DNA of 64,000 bases from Gp6-AA40 sp963741135 (GTDB taxonomy: Bacteria; Acidobacteriota; Vicinamibacteria; Vicinamibacterales; UBA2999): the NCBI GenBank assembly GCA_963741135.1, contig CAVUHC010000008.1:1240001-1304000 (forward strand), read 5' to 3'. Below are positions 37,518-46,472 of this stretch, in pieces. The notes below the pieces were generated by a model. The model saw only the letters and a list, made by a program, of their open reading frames with translations, had not been told where the DNA came from and did not search any database. Position 1 is the first letter of the stretch; each line of letters starts with the position of its first letter. The position numbers and the translations under genes are program-made.

Positions 37518-38636
37518 ATGTCCGTTTCACGCTTCCTGAGATTCTGGTTGACCGCGCTGATCGTCGTCGTGTGGGTTGCGCTGCAGGGAACCAGCGTTCA
37601 GACCCAGCAGCGGGGAGGCACCGCTCAGACGGATAAAGTTCAGCCCGTCAACAGCGGCGCCAATCCATATCGCGTCATCCGGGATTGGGCACAGCTGAAC
37701 GTGGAAGGAAGGCCGTGGGGCGGCTCCAACGGCGTGGCCATCGACCGGGATGGCAAGTCGGTGTGGGCGACCGATCGATGCTCGCCCGGGACAGCCCCGG
37801 GCTGCCTCGGCACCAAGACGAACCCGGTCCACCATTTCGATGAGTCAGGGAAGGAGATCAGGAGCTTTGGCGGCGGGATGTTCGTGTGGCCGCATGGCAT
37901 CCATGTCGATCGAGATGGAAATGTGTGGGTGACCGACGCACGAGCCGCGAGCCCCGAGGAGCTCACGAAGTTTCCCGGAGAAGGCAACAAGGGAAGCGTT
38001 GTCGTCAAGTTCAGTCCCGAAGGGAAGGTCCTGATGACGCTGGGGAAACCGGGCGTGAGGGGAAACCCTCCCGAAGCCCTGACTGACCCGACTGACGTCG
38101 TGACGGACCCGGGGAATGGTGACGTGTACGTCGCGGAGAGCCATACGGACGTGACGGATCCCAATCTGATCGGGCGCATCTCGGTGTTCGACAAGAACGG
38201 GAAGTTCCTCAGAGTCATCGGCAAAGCCGGAACAGGGCCAGGTGAGTTCCGGACGCCGCACGCGCTCGAGTTCGATTCCCAGGGCCGGCTGATCGTCGCC
38301 GACCGCCACAACCATCGCATCCAGATCCTGACGAAGGAGGGGAAGTTCGTCGGTGAATACGACGACTTCGGCCGTAGCAGCGGGCTGGCCATCGACAGCA
38401 ACGACGTCATTTACACGGCCGACTCAGAGTCGACCGAAAGGGTTCACCCGGGCTGGCAGAGGGGGATCCGTATCGGGAGTCTGAAAGACGGGAAGGTGAC
38501 GATGTTCATTCCGCCCCACGTGACGCCGAATTCTCCCGATGGCGCCATGGGGGAAGGCATCGCCATCGACGCCGCCGGCAATGTCTACACAGCGGAAGCA
38601 CAACTGAGGGGCGTGACGAAATACGTCAAGAACTAG
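37518..38636 (+). CDS. Exported NHL-repeat / peptidyl-amidating-lyase-like propeller protein
   Basis: A 372-residue protein with signal peptide (residues 1-~28). NHL repeats form a propeller: GGSNGVAIDRDGKSVWATDR, PHGIHVDRDGNVWVTDA, TDVVTDPGNGDVYVAES, PHALEFDSQGRLIVADRHNH and GLAIDSNDVIYTADSE. The layout resembles peptidyl-alpha-hydroxyglycine amidating lyase-like proteins of bacteria, usually of unknown substrate. The GGGGAT at 37509-37514 is a modest ribosome site. Confidence 0.83.
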   Translation: MSVSRFLRFWLTALIVVVWVALQGTSVQTQQRGGTAQTDKVQPVNSGANPYRVIRDWAQLNVEGRPWGGSNGVAIDRDGKSVWATDRCSPGTAPGCLGTKTNPVHHFDESGKEIRSFGGGMFVWPHGIHVDRDGNVWVTDARAASPEELTKFPGEGNKGSVVVKFSPEGKVLMTLGKPGVRGNPPEALTDPTDVVTDPGNGDVYVAESHTDVTDPNLIGRISVFDKNGKFLRVIGKAGTGPGEFRTPHALEFDSQGRLIVADRHNHRIQILTKEGKFVGEYDDFGRSSGLAIDSNDVIYTADSESTERVHPGWQRGIRIGSLKDGKVTMFIPPHVTPNSPDGAMGEGIAIDAAGNVYTAEAQLRGVTKYVKN

Positions 38637-38738
38637 CGACGATGACGTGTCTTCGAATCATCATGCGCGCCATTCTTCTGCGGCGAAAGCGGTTTTCTAG
38701 TTAGCACACAGCTCGCAGCTGACAGTAAACGACGCTCC

Positions 38739-38875
38739 GCCGCTGTGAGATGCGGCGTGTCCGAAGCAAAACCGTAATCAGGCCGAAGGCCAACCAGCTT
38801 TGTCGCTCGCCGGCGAAGCTCGGTTGTCTCGAGTCAAGCCGGTTTTGCGGAGGACATGCCGCGGCTCACAGCGGC
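38739..38875. repeat. Palindromic intergenic element A, copy 3 (reverse orientation)
   Basis: A 137-bp copy lying opposite to copies 1 and 2. The arms are GCCGCTGTGAGATGCGGC (left) and the complement of GCCGCTGTGAGCCGCGGC (right). The sixth base is T in both arms, where copy 1 has C in both. It fills most of the gap 38637-38989. Confidence 0.8.
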
Positions 38876-38989
38876 GAAAGCGTCTTACAAGGGCGCGCGG
38901 CGTGTTCGATCCATAGCACTCACACGTTGATCCCTATGAATCGGCCATATCTGGGCGGGCCACCAATAAAGCGTGGGCGAAAGGACACA

Positions 38990-39262
38990 ATGATGACCGC
39001 AACAAAGGCGATCGCCGGCGGCGTGGCCGCCAACATCATTACCGTCATCCTGTGGGCGATGTCCAGCATTCCGGGATGGGACCTGGTGCCGGAACAACCC
39101 AAGGCCGCGATTATCGCCCTCGTAAGCACCGGTGTCGGTGCGGCGATCGTGTACTTCGCACCCGCGAACCAGCAGACGTTGAGAAAGAGAGCACCCGAAA
39201 AAGGCGACGAGCGTCGGGCTTCCTTCAGAGCAACCAGGGTTCTCGCGGGAACGATGGATTGA
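38990..39262 (+). CDS. Small membrane protein, holin-like
   Basis: A 90-residue protein with two hydrophobic segments (KAIAGGVAANIITVILWAMS and AAIIALVSTGVGAAIVYFAP) separated by SIPGWDLVPEQPK, then a basic tail. The layout recalls short phage-type holins or their domesticated relatives, but no lysis partner is adjacent. AAAGGACAC precedes ATG 38990. The first in-frame sequence upstream belongs to repeat copy 3 and is not coding. Confidence 0.55.
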   Translation: MMTATKAIAGGVAANIITVILWAMSSIPGWDLVPEQPKAAIIALVSTGVGAAIVYFAPANQQTLRKRAPEKGDERRASFRATRVLAGTMD

Positions 39263-39285
39263 GAGCCTCCTGATTCAGCGGCTGC

Positions 39286-39515
39286 TCAGCGGCGGACCAA
39301 GTGTCCCGACCAGCGTCGTTGCACCGTGGTTCCGGTTTCCGGAGTGCCCCACGCGAGCGTCTCCATCGCTTCAAACGTCGAAAAGTCGGCGTTGAACGTG
39401 CCAGTCAGCGTCGCTTCCCTGAACTGGCAGACCCAGCGCAGGTAGTCACTCCTGTTTGAATAAGTGGCGTTGAATTGGGTTCCGCTCAGCGTGCCTGAAT
39501 AACCGCGATCGACAG
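39286..39515 (-). pseudogene. C-terminal remnant of a secreted protein, cut next to repeat copy 4
   Basis: About 75 open codons on the minus strand end at TGA 39286-39288, encoding GYSGTLSGTQFNATYSNRSD, YLRWVCQFREATLTGTFN and ending in RRWSGHLVRR. The beta-rich composition looks like the end of a real gene. There is no start, and the frame is lost about 30 bp before palindromic element copy 4. Confidence 0.45.
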
Positions 39516-39546
39516 TTCACAGTAGGCAGCTCTTAATAAGCCGACG

Positions 39547-39692
39547 CTCTGCCGCTGTGAGCCGCGGCATCTCCTCCGCAAAACCGTAGTTAGGCCGAAG
39601 GCCGACTAGCTGCGTCGCTCGGCGGCGAAAGCTCGGTTGTCTCGAGTCAAGCCGGTTTTGCGGAGGAGATGCCGCGGCTCACAGCGGCAGAG
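39547..39692. repeat. Palindromic intergenic element A, copy 4
   Basis: A 146-bp copy with perfect 40-bp inverted arms (39547-39586 and 39653-39692), the longest perfect arms of the family. Both arms carry CATCTCC where the other copies have CATGTCC. Same orientation as copies 3 and 5. Confidence 0.85.
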
Positions 39693-39820
39693 AGCGTAGA
39701 GAAACACAAAAGGGCCGATCTGTCACAGCCCCCTTTCCGCCCGTATAATCCACACCCATTGGCCCTGACTCCGGTACTCGCCTCGGCCAGCGCGATGACA
39801 ACAAGTTGTGAGGAGCGATT

Positions 39821-40816
39821 ATGGCTAGAAAAACGAACAGACGCGAGTTTGTGCAGGTCGCCGGACTGGCGGCGTCGGGATTGATGGCGACTGCCCGTCC
39901 GCTGGCCGGGGCCGCTGCTCAGCCGCAGGCGCGACCTGCGCCGAGAACAATGGGTGCACGCTTTCGCGCATTGATGAATGGGCCGGAGCCGTTGATATGC
40001 CCCGGCGCGTACGATGTCCTGACGGCTCGTCTGATTGAAGTGCACGGGTTCAAAGCCGCGTTTGTCGGCAGCAGCGCCCCCAATCAGGAATTGCTCGCGC
40101 TGCCGGACCAGGCGGTCGTCACGGTGTCCGAGATCATCGCCTATAACAGCGTCATCGCCTCGAACGTGGATATTCCGATACTCGCGGACGTGGACGATTT
40201 CGGCGCCACGCCCCTGAATGTTTACCGCTTTGCGAAGCAGGCTGAAAAAGGCGGCATCGGCTGCGCGGCCTTCGATGACCGAATGCCGCTCAACCGCGCC
40301 ACCGCCTACTCCGTTCCGGGCGTCGTTTCCAAGGCTCGGATGATCGACAATATTCATGCGGCCGCTGACGCGCGTACGGACATGGTTCTGATCGCGCGCT
40401 GCCTTGCTCCGACGCCGAACAATTCGTACACCGAGATGCTGGATCGGGCGGCCGCCTACGCCGAAGCCGGTGCTGACGCCGTGTGGATTGGATTGCCGAC
40501 CGCGCAAGACTACGTAAAGGCGGCCGACATGATCAAGAAGCCGCTCATGGCGGTGATCGGTGGCGCGAATTTTCCGGCCACGGCAGCCGCCATGAAGGCA
40601 GCCCGAGTCGCGGTGGGCCAGTCCGCGAGTATGGTCAACATCGCGTTGGGCGCCGTCGACAAAGCCCTGGTCGAATTGAAAGCCACGGGACGAATGACCG
40701 AAGCGCAAAAGGGCGCTCTGAGCCGGGAGACCGCGGACAAGGTTGAGCAGGTCGAAGAACTCAACGCCCGCTCGCGGAAGTACAACCTTCCCAGCGCCTC
40801 GGCTCCGGAACGCTAA
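39821..40816 (+). CDS. Tat-exported isocitrate lyase/PEP mutase superfamily protein
   Basis: A 331-residue protein with a Tat leader (TNRREFVQVAGLAASGLMA, residues ~5-23) and a PEP mutase/isocitrate lyase-type barrel: LICPGAYDVLTARLIEVHGF, AFVGSSAPNQELLALPD, IPILADVDDFGATPLNVYRF (metal-binding Asp cluster), GGIGCAAFDDRMP and MVLIARCLAP. The KKCGH Cys of true isocitrate and methylisocitrate lyases is absent, and the usual E-D-Q is replaced by FDDR. Chemistry is therefore uncertain (a C-C or P-C lyase, or an oxaloacetate-type hydrolase). GAGGAG precedes ATG 39821. Confidence 0.83.
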   Translation: MARKTNRREFVQVAGLAASGLMATARPLAGAAAQPQARPAPRTMGARFRALMNGPEPLICPGAYDVLTARLIEVHGFKAAFVGSSAPNQELLALPDQAVVTVSEIIAYNSVIASNVDIPILADVDDFGATPLNVYRFAKQAEKGGIGCAAFDDRMPLNRATAYSVPGVVSKARMIDNIHAAADARTDMVLIARCLAPTPNNSYTEMLDRAAAYAEAGADAVWIGLPTAQDYVKAADMIKKPLMAVIGGANFPATAAAMKAARVAVGQSASMVNIALGAVDKALVELKATGRMTEAQKGALSRETADKVEQVEELNARSRKYNLPSASAPER

Positions 40817-40838
40817 TGCGATTTTCAATTCGACGAGC

Positions 40839-40911
40839 CACGGAGACACAGAGGCGCGGAGATTATTTTCAAACGAGTCGTCTCCGTGACTCCGTGGCTA
40901 CGTGGAAGTGA
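40839..40911. repeat. Imperfect inverted repeat (ccacggagacacagag type)
   Basis: Left arm CCACGGAGACACAGAGG and right arm TCCGTGACTCCGTGG pair around an AT-rich centre (GATTATTTTC). Single-arm relatives occur near 8442 and, in a variant form, at 52665 and 53329. Confidence 0.6.
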
Positions 40912-40966
40912 AAGTGAAAGGCAGAGTAGCTCCGCGCACGGGCGGAGCAGTCACGGGAGTCATCTG

Positions 40967-42097
40967 ATGCGCGCAGCACTGGCGTTACTATCGGCTCTCG
41001 CGTTGTTCGTGCGCGTTTCCGGCGGCGCAGACCCGGGCGGCGAAGACCCTGGACATCTACGTCATCGACGTCGAGGGCGGCAACGCCCAACTGTGGGTCA
41101 CGCCGTCAGGCGAATCGGTCCTCATCGATACCGGAAACGCCGGCGCCGCCGCCGTCCGTGACGCCGATCGCATCATGGCCGCCGTCAAGGACGCCGGGCT
41201 CACGCAGATCGATCATCTGATCACCACGCACTACCATGCCGATCATGTCGGCGGCCTTCCCGAGCTCGCGACGCGCATTCCGATCAAGGAGTTCATCGAC
41301 CACGGGGCCGAACGTGCAGCCGGGCGCACAAATCGATCCGGTGCTCCAGCAGTATGCGGAACTTGCCGCCAAGGCGAAGCACACGGTCGCGAAGACCGGC
41401 AACAGGATTCCCGTCAGCGGTCTGGACTGGCGCATCGTCAGCGCCGCGGGACAGGTGCTCAAGACGCCGCTGCCGGGCGCCGGCGCGCCGAATCCGTATT
41501 GCGCCGGCTTCAAGCGACACGACGTGAATCCGGTCTCAGGCGGACCGGTCGGCAATACCGAGGACGAGCAGTCCGTCGCGAGCCACGTGACCTTCGGAAG
41601 GTTTCGGGTCCTGTATCTGGCCGATTTCGACTGGAATCAGGAATTCGAGCTGATGTGTCCGAACAACCGCATCGGCACCGTCGATCTGTTCGTCGCGTCA
41701 CGTCATGGGCAGCCGAGCTCGAATTCCGAGGCGCTCGTGCACGCCGTGCGGCCGCGGGTGACCATCATGAACAACGGAAGCCGCAAGGGCGGACAACCTG
41801 CGGCGATGAACGTCCTGCTCAACTCGCCCCGTCTCGAGGATCTCTGGCAGATTCACTTCGCGCTGCTGGGCGGCCAGGAGTACACCGTGCCCGGAATGTT
41901 CATCGCCAACATCGAGGAGACGCGCCACGGTCCCGGTCGCGCCGCTGCCGGCAGCGCAGCGGGGCGCGCCGGCCCCGCCGGCGCCCCAGCACAATGGAAC
42001 GGCGTACTGGATCAAGGTGTCGGCCCAGACCGATGGCAGCTTCACGGTCACCAACAGCCGGAACGGCTTCAGCAAGACCTACAAGGCGGGAAACTAG
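40967..42097 (+). pseudogene. MBL-fold metallo-hydrolase, three one-base frameshifts
   Basis: Four successive frames build one exported protein of ~375 residues. ATG 40967 gives a signal peptide. Frame two contains LDIYVIDVEGGNAQLWVTP and the metal motif THYHADHVGG (HxHxDH). Frame three continues with QIDPVLQQYAELAAKAKHTV and RVLYLADFDWNQEFELMCPN. The last gives AYWIKVSAQTDGSFTVTNSR and ends YKAGN at TAG 42095-42097. Each step is consistent with one extra base (near 41010, in the GGGG run near 41301, and near 41933). Metallo-beta-lactamase-fold hydrolase; substrate unknown. An intact gene is likely if the insertions are errors. Confidence 0.72.
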
Positions 42098-42136
42098 CGG
42101 CGATCTCTGTCCAAAGGGGCTCACCGGTCTCGATGC

Positions 42137-44293
42137 TCACGTGTCGCGCGCAGACTTTACCGACACCGGCGCGCCACCCACCATCACCGATGGACCAAAG
42201 CCAGAAAACGACTTTGATGACGTGAGTCGACAGTACAGCGTCGCACCGCGGTCGGCGTTGTTCTCGGCCCAAAGCCGACCGCCGTGTGCGGCGACGATCG
42301 TGCGCGAGATCGAAAGGCCAAGGCCGAGGCCCTCGGGCTTGTTGGTCACGAAGGGCTCGAATAGGCGGTCAACTAGCGCCGGTGCGATCCCGGGGCCGGA
42401 ATCGCGTATCGAGAACAGCACGTGACTGGTTGCGTCCGAACGCACGCGCAGCTGGAGGTTCCGTTCGGAAACCGCGGTCGTGGTCATCGCATCGCACGCG
42501 TTGTGGATGAGATTCAGCAGCACCTGCTGGAGCTGCACCCGATCCCCAAGGACGAGTGGCAGATTGGGCTCGACCAAGGATGTTGCCGTGACTCGCCGCG
42601 CTATCAGCTCACCATGGGCAAGCTCCAGCACTTCAGGCACCAGCTCGCTCACGTCCAGTGTTTCGAGATGCGTCTCCCCCCGCCTGAGCAGCGATCGGAG
42701 GCGATGAATCACGTGGCCGGCGCGTCGATCCTCGGCGACGATGTCGTGAAGGATGAGGCTCAGCTCTTGATGGTTCACCGGCTCCCGCAACAGTAGGTGT
42801 TGGGCCGCCTGGGCGTTGCTGAGAATGGCAGTCAGCGGCTGGTTCAGCTCATGCGCGAGGGCGCCAGAGAACTGGCCCAGTAACGCAACTCGAGCAAGGT
42901 GCAGGAGCTCTAGCCGCTGTTCGGCGATCTCCATCTCAGCCCGACGTCGAGCGGTCACGTTGGTCCGCGTCACGACCGCACCGCCGTCCAAGCGCTCGAG
43001 CGCTTCGATGGTCATGAAGTACCACTCCTGCTGACCGTTGTTGTTGTGCTCGTACTCCATCTCGAAACGACGGAGCGTCCGAGCGAGCACGCTCATGACG
43101 CCCTCTAGTGCGCGTTGCGCGGTGATGTCCTTTTGCTCCGCGCCAACCCTACATACCCGGAGATAGTCGTCGCCCGCGTCCAGCTGATGGATCTGAGGGC
43201 CATCGCTCCTCGCCGCGACCCGCCACGAGTCGTTGACCTCGAGCACCACGCCGCGCGCGTCAAGGATGGCGACCTGATCCTGGAGCGACGCGAGCAGCGC
43301 CCCAAAGAGCCGCACGGCGCGTTGGCGAGCGCTGGCGACGGCGGCAATGCACAGCACCGGAAGCGTGGTCAATACGACAAACAGCTGGAGCGCGAGCACG
43401 TTATCGTCGAGGCTCAGCGCCAAGAAGCGCCCGATGTTCCGATCGACACCCCAAATTGCGACGAGAACCACCGCCGTAAGCGCGAGGCTTGCACCTCCGA
43501 GACCGAAACGCAGCGCTGCCCAGATGAGAATCGGCAGTGGCGCGTAGAGGGGCAACACGAGCGTCCACTCCCCATTGCCGCGAGATAGGAGCGCAACAAC
43601 GCACGTGCAGGCAAGCGCGGTCACCAGCAGCCCGGCTTCGATGCCGCGCCGCATATCGATGCGCCGAAGTTTCGCTCCGCTCGTGAGTGCGATCACGCAC
43701 AGCGGCAACATCGTCAGACCCGTCAGCGCATTGGACATGAACCACGCACTCCACGGACGCCAGTACGTTGGCGACCCGTCGTGCAGCACCACATTGGCCG
43801 CGCCGATGGTCGCGCCCACGGCGGGTGCCACGACCACGGTGCTGACGACGAACAACAGCAACGCGCGAATACCCTCGAGCTGTGGAGGGCCGCCAAATGA
43901 CCAGCGCAGCATCCCGGCGGCCACGACCGCACGCGTCACATTGGCGAGGTCGGCGAGCAGGATCCAGGAGAGGCTCCAATGTCCCCAGTTGGGAATCGTG
44001 TGCGTGACCGCGCTCACCCCGATGTACCACACCCAATCGCGCCGCGGCGACATGACCAGCGCCGCAGTGAGCAGCGCATAAGGCGGAAAGAGCAGCGCGG
44101 AGCCGATCTCCGGGTAGCGCAGCAGCAACCCCACTTCGTTGCCTAGCAGCGAGATCGGGGCAAACAGCAAGAGCCGGAGGGCAAGAGGAAGAATGCGTGC
44201 GTTGGCCTCAACGGAAGGATGTATGCGCGCGGACGTTCGAGAAGCGCGGAGGCCCATTGCTCGCCAGGCGGTGATGGCGAGATTATGACTCAT
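42137..44293 (-). CDS. Membrane sensor histidine kinase (MASE1 + PAS + HisKA + HATPase)
   Basis: A 718-residue protein. A membrane-embedded MASE1-like N terminus spans ~8 helices (residues ~25-320: LLLFAPISLLGNEVGLLLRY, WFMSNALTGLTMLPLCVIAL). A PAS-like region follows at ~330-450 (LQDQVAILDARGVVLEVNDS), then a dimerisation helix with phospho-acceptor His in FSGALAHELNQPL, and a HATPase with N box NLIHNACDAM and G boxes RDSGPGIAP and GLGLGLSISRTIV. No response regulator is adjacent, so the partner lies elsewhere. ATG 44293 is preferred; longer in-frame starts lack hydrophobic or ribosome-site support. Confidence 0.86.
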   Translation of the reverse strand: MSHNLAITAWRAMGLRASRTSARIHPSVEANARILPLALRLLLFAPISLLGNEVGLLLRYPEIGSALLFPPYALLTAALVMSPRRDWVWYIGVSAVTHTIPNWGHWSLSWILLADLANVTRAVVAAGMLRWSFGGPPQLEGIRALLLFVVSTVVVAPAVGATIGAANVVLHDGSPTYWRPWSAWFMSNALTGLTMLPLCVIALTSGAKLRRIDMRRGIEAGLLVTALACTCVVALLSRGNGEWTLVLPLYAPLPILIWAALRFGLGGASLALTAVVLVAIWGVDRNIGRFLALSLDDNVLALQLFVVLTTLPVLCIAAVASARQRAVRLFGALLASLQDQVAILDARGVVLEVNDSWRVAARSDGPQIHQLDAGDDYLRVCRVGAEQKDITAQRALEGVMSVLARTLRRFEMEYEHNNNGQQEWYFMTIEALERLDGGAVVTRTNVTARRRAEMEIAEQRLELLHLARVALLGQFSGALAHELNQPLTAILSNAQAAQHLLLREPVNHQELSLILHDIVAEDRRAGHVIHRLRSLLRRGETHLETLDVSELVPEVLELAHGELIARRVTATSLVEPNLPLVLGDRVQLQQVLLNLIHNACDAMTTTAVSERNLQLRVRSDATSHVLFSIRDSGPGIAPALVDRLFEPFVTNKPEGLGLGLSISRTIVAAHGGRLWAENNADRGATLYCRLTSSKSFSGFGPSVMVGGAPVSVKSARDT

Positions 44294-44573
44294 TGGCAGC
44301 TGCCCTATCGGGGGGCGCCGTTGGTTTTTGGCTCGCACAACGTTACCCTCACCCTGGCTCGAATTGCCGACCAGCCAGCCGCGCTGCCATGGCGGCTCAC
44401 CTCCCCGCTGCAACCCTGTTCGTCCAGCCCTTTCTGTTCGCCCGGCCATCTCACTTCGTTGATACGAGTAGCCTGCCTGCGTTCCCCCTTCAGCTGGCGA
44501 AGGAGTCGCTGCCACCTTCGCCTGCCGATCGGCCGGCCTCAATCGGCGGCATCTACGAGCGAGAGGACGGGAC

Positions 44574-46040
44574 ATGCAATCCGCAATGGCACTACTCACG
44601 ACGACGCGGCGCACGGCGGTGACGATCGCAATGATCGGGTTTTTCGCGATGTGGGCCTCGCCGGCTCTGGCGTCCGGTCCACGTCCTTTCTTCCAGATGC
44701 CGCTCGCATGCGGGCAGACGTGGGAAGCCTCAACCTACGACGGGCACTGGCCCGATCAGGACAGCGTCGACCTCGGCGAGTGGTCGCCGCAGGACACCAA
44801 CATGGGCCAGGGCGAGCCGGTGCTCGCGTCGGCAGCGGGAACCGTTCTCGACGTCTTCACGCATTTGCCCGCCGGCGACATTCGCGTCTACCTCGATCAC
44901 GGGGGCGGCTGGGTCACGCACTACATCCACCTCGAGTCGGTGCCGCCGCTGACGATCGGGCAGCACGTGGCGCAGGGGGAACAGATCGGGCGCGTCGGCA
45001 ACAGCGGCACCGAGGCCTACCACCTCCACTACACCCAGCTTGCCGACGGCAACGCCGTGCAGATCGCATTCAATGGAACGCTGATCAACACGCACGCGGG
45101 CAACCTCGCCTCGTACGACACCTGGGGCAACGGCGAAAAGCTCACGAGCGCGAACTGCCCGATGAACTCGTTCGTCAACGTCGATCAGGACGGCACGCGC
45201 TATCAGTTGTTGTACAAGCCCGGCACTGGTGCGGCGAAGATCGTCGCGCTGGACAGCGACGGCACCGGAATCACGAGCATCTGGTCGTCCACGTGGACGA
45301 AAGGGTGGACGCACTTCACGCCGTTCAGGATCGGTGGCGACCCGTACTACATCGCCTACAAGTCGGCCACGGGCGAGGTCGACTTCGATCGCGTCAATGC
45401 CGGCGGCCTTGGTGTCACGACGATCGGCCAGGGCACCTGGTCGAAGGGGTGGACGCACTTCATGCCGTTCACCCTGGGCGGGCAGCCGTACTACATCGCG
45501 TACAAGACGACCAACGGCGCTGCGAACCTCGACCGCATCAACGCGGCCGGCAACGGTGCGTCAACCATCTGGTCCGGCTCATGGGGCAAGGGGTGGACCC
45601 ACCTGGCGCCGTTCGTCCAGGGCGGCGTGCAGTACTTCGTTGCCTACCAGGGCGGCACCGGTGCCGTCGAAATCGACAAGATCACCGGCAGCGGCAACAG
45701 CGTATCGATCACCGAGGTGTGGTCGGGCACGTGGCAGACCGGGTGGTCGAACATCGTTCCGCTGTATCAGTACGGCGGCGTCCACCTGCTGAAATACAAA
45801 AGCACCACAGGTCAGACGCAGTTCGAAGTGATCAACGGCGGCGGCCAGGGCACGGCGGTTCTTGGCAGCGCGACGTGGACGAAGAGCTGGACCGCCTTCT
45901 CAGGCTTCGCGATCAACAGCCAGGCCCATGTGCTGATCTACAAGGTGGAGACCGGCGAGGCGAAGGTGATGAGATTCGACCCCAGCAACGACGGAATGAC
46001 GAACATTTCGACGATGTTGTGGACGCTCGGCTGGTCCTGA
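44574..46040 (+). CDS. M23 metallopeptidase with C-terminal tandem repeat propeller
   Basis: A 488-residue secreted protein with signal peptide (cleavage near ALASGP). The M23 (LytM) domain spans ~45-190: QDSVDLGEWSPQDTNMG, VLASAAGTVLDVFTHLP, HYIHLESVPP and the HxH motif YHLHYTQL. The upstream Zn-ligand H-x3-D is reduced to HWPDQDSVD, so metal binding should be checked. From ~205 to the end, about five or six copies of a ~54-residue unit occur (KGWTHFTPFRIGGDPYYIAY, TGEVDFDRVNAGG), probably beta-propeller blades. It may cleave or bind peptidoglycan; the repeats likely bind glycan. Confidence 0.84.
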   Translation: MQSAMALLTTTRRTAVTIAMIGFFAMWASPALASGPRPFFQMPLACGQTWEASTYDGHWPDQDSVDLGEWSPQDTNMGQGEPVLASAAGTVLDVFTHLPAGDIRVYLDHGGGWVTHYIHLESVPPLTIGQHVAQGEQIGRVGNSGTEAYHLHYTQLADGNAVQIAFNGTLINTHAGNLASYDTWGNGEKLTSANCPMNSFVNVDQDGTRYQLLYKPGTGAAKIVALDSDGTGITSIWSSTWTKGWTHFTPFRIGGDPYYIAYKSATGEVDFDRVNAGGLGVTTIGQGTWSKGWTHFMPFTLGGQPYYIAYKTTNGAANLDRINAAGNGASTIWSGSWGKGWTHLAPFVQGGVQYFVAYQGGTGAVEIDKITGSGNSVSITEVWSGTWQTGWSNIVPLYQYGGVHLLKYKSTTGQTQFEVINGGGQGTAVLGSATWTKSWTAFSGFAINSQAHVLIYKVETGEAKVMRFDPSNDGMTNISTMLWTLGWS

Positions 46041-46264
46041 GCGCTCGGTCTCTTCGCCGAGTGGCGGTGACGGCGGTACGGCTCCTGACGGACGGTTGAG
46101 CGGGGTGGCGCCCCTGCGCATGTGCGCACGGGGCGTCGCCGCACTCTGAATCGCCTCGTGTCGGCGTAAGGCACCCACGCTCGCTTCTGAGCCCGAGGGC
46201 CGGAGTTCCAGGGTCGACGGTGACGTGGGCAAGTAGCGGACCGAAACCGCCGCGCCACTTTGGC

Positions 46265-46405
46265 CGCTGTGAGATGCGGCGTGTCCGAAGCCAAACCGTT
46301 CTATGTGGTCAGGCGAAGGCCGACTAGCTTTGTCGCTCGCCGGCGATGCTTGGTTGTCTCGGATCAAGCCGGTTTTGCGGAGGACATGCCGCGGCTCACA
46401 GCGGT
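46265..46405. repeat. Palindromic intergenic element A, copy 5
   Basis: A 141-bp copy in the same orientation as copies 3 and 4 (CCGCTGTGAGATGCGGC left, CTCACAGCGG right). It fills the middle of the gap between the M23 gene and the tail-tube genes. Directly after it, near 46405-46432, the string TTTGGGATT repeats about three times. Confidence 0.75.
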
Positions 46406-46472
46406 TTGGGATTTGGGATTTGGGATTTACGACGTTGCCCGGATTGGATGCCGTGCGGTAGCATCCTGCGAC

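Noticed and set aside
44219..46099. Long alternative frame over the M23 gene
   Set aside because: It is Arg/His-rich shadow translation; the overlapping frame has a signal peptide, HxH motif and regular repeats.
46121..46200. Possible rho-independent terminator after the M23 gene
   Set aside because: GC-rich complementary strings exist but no clear hairpin followed by a T run was found.
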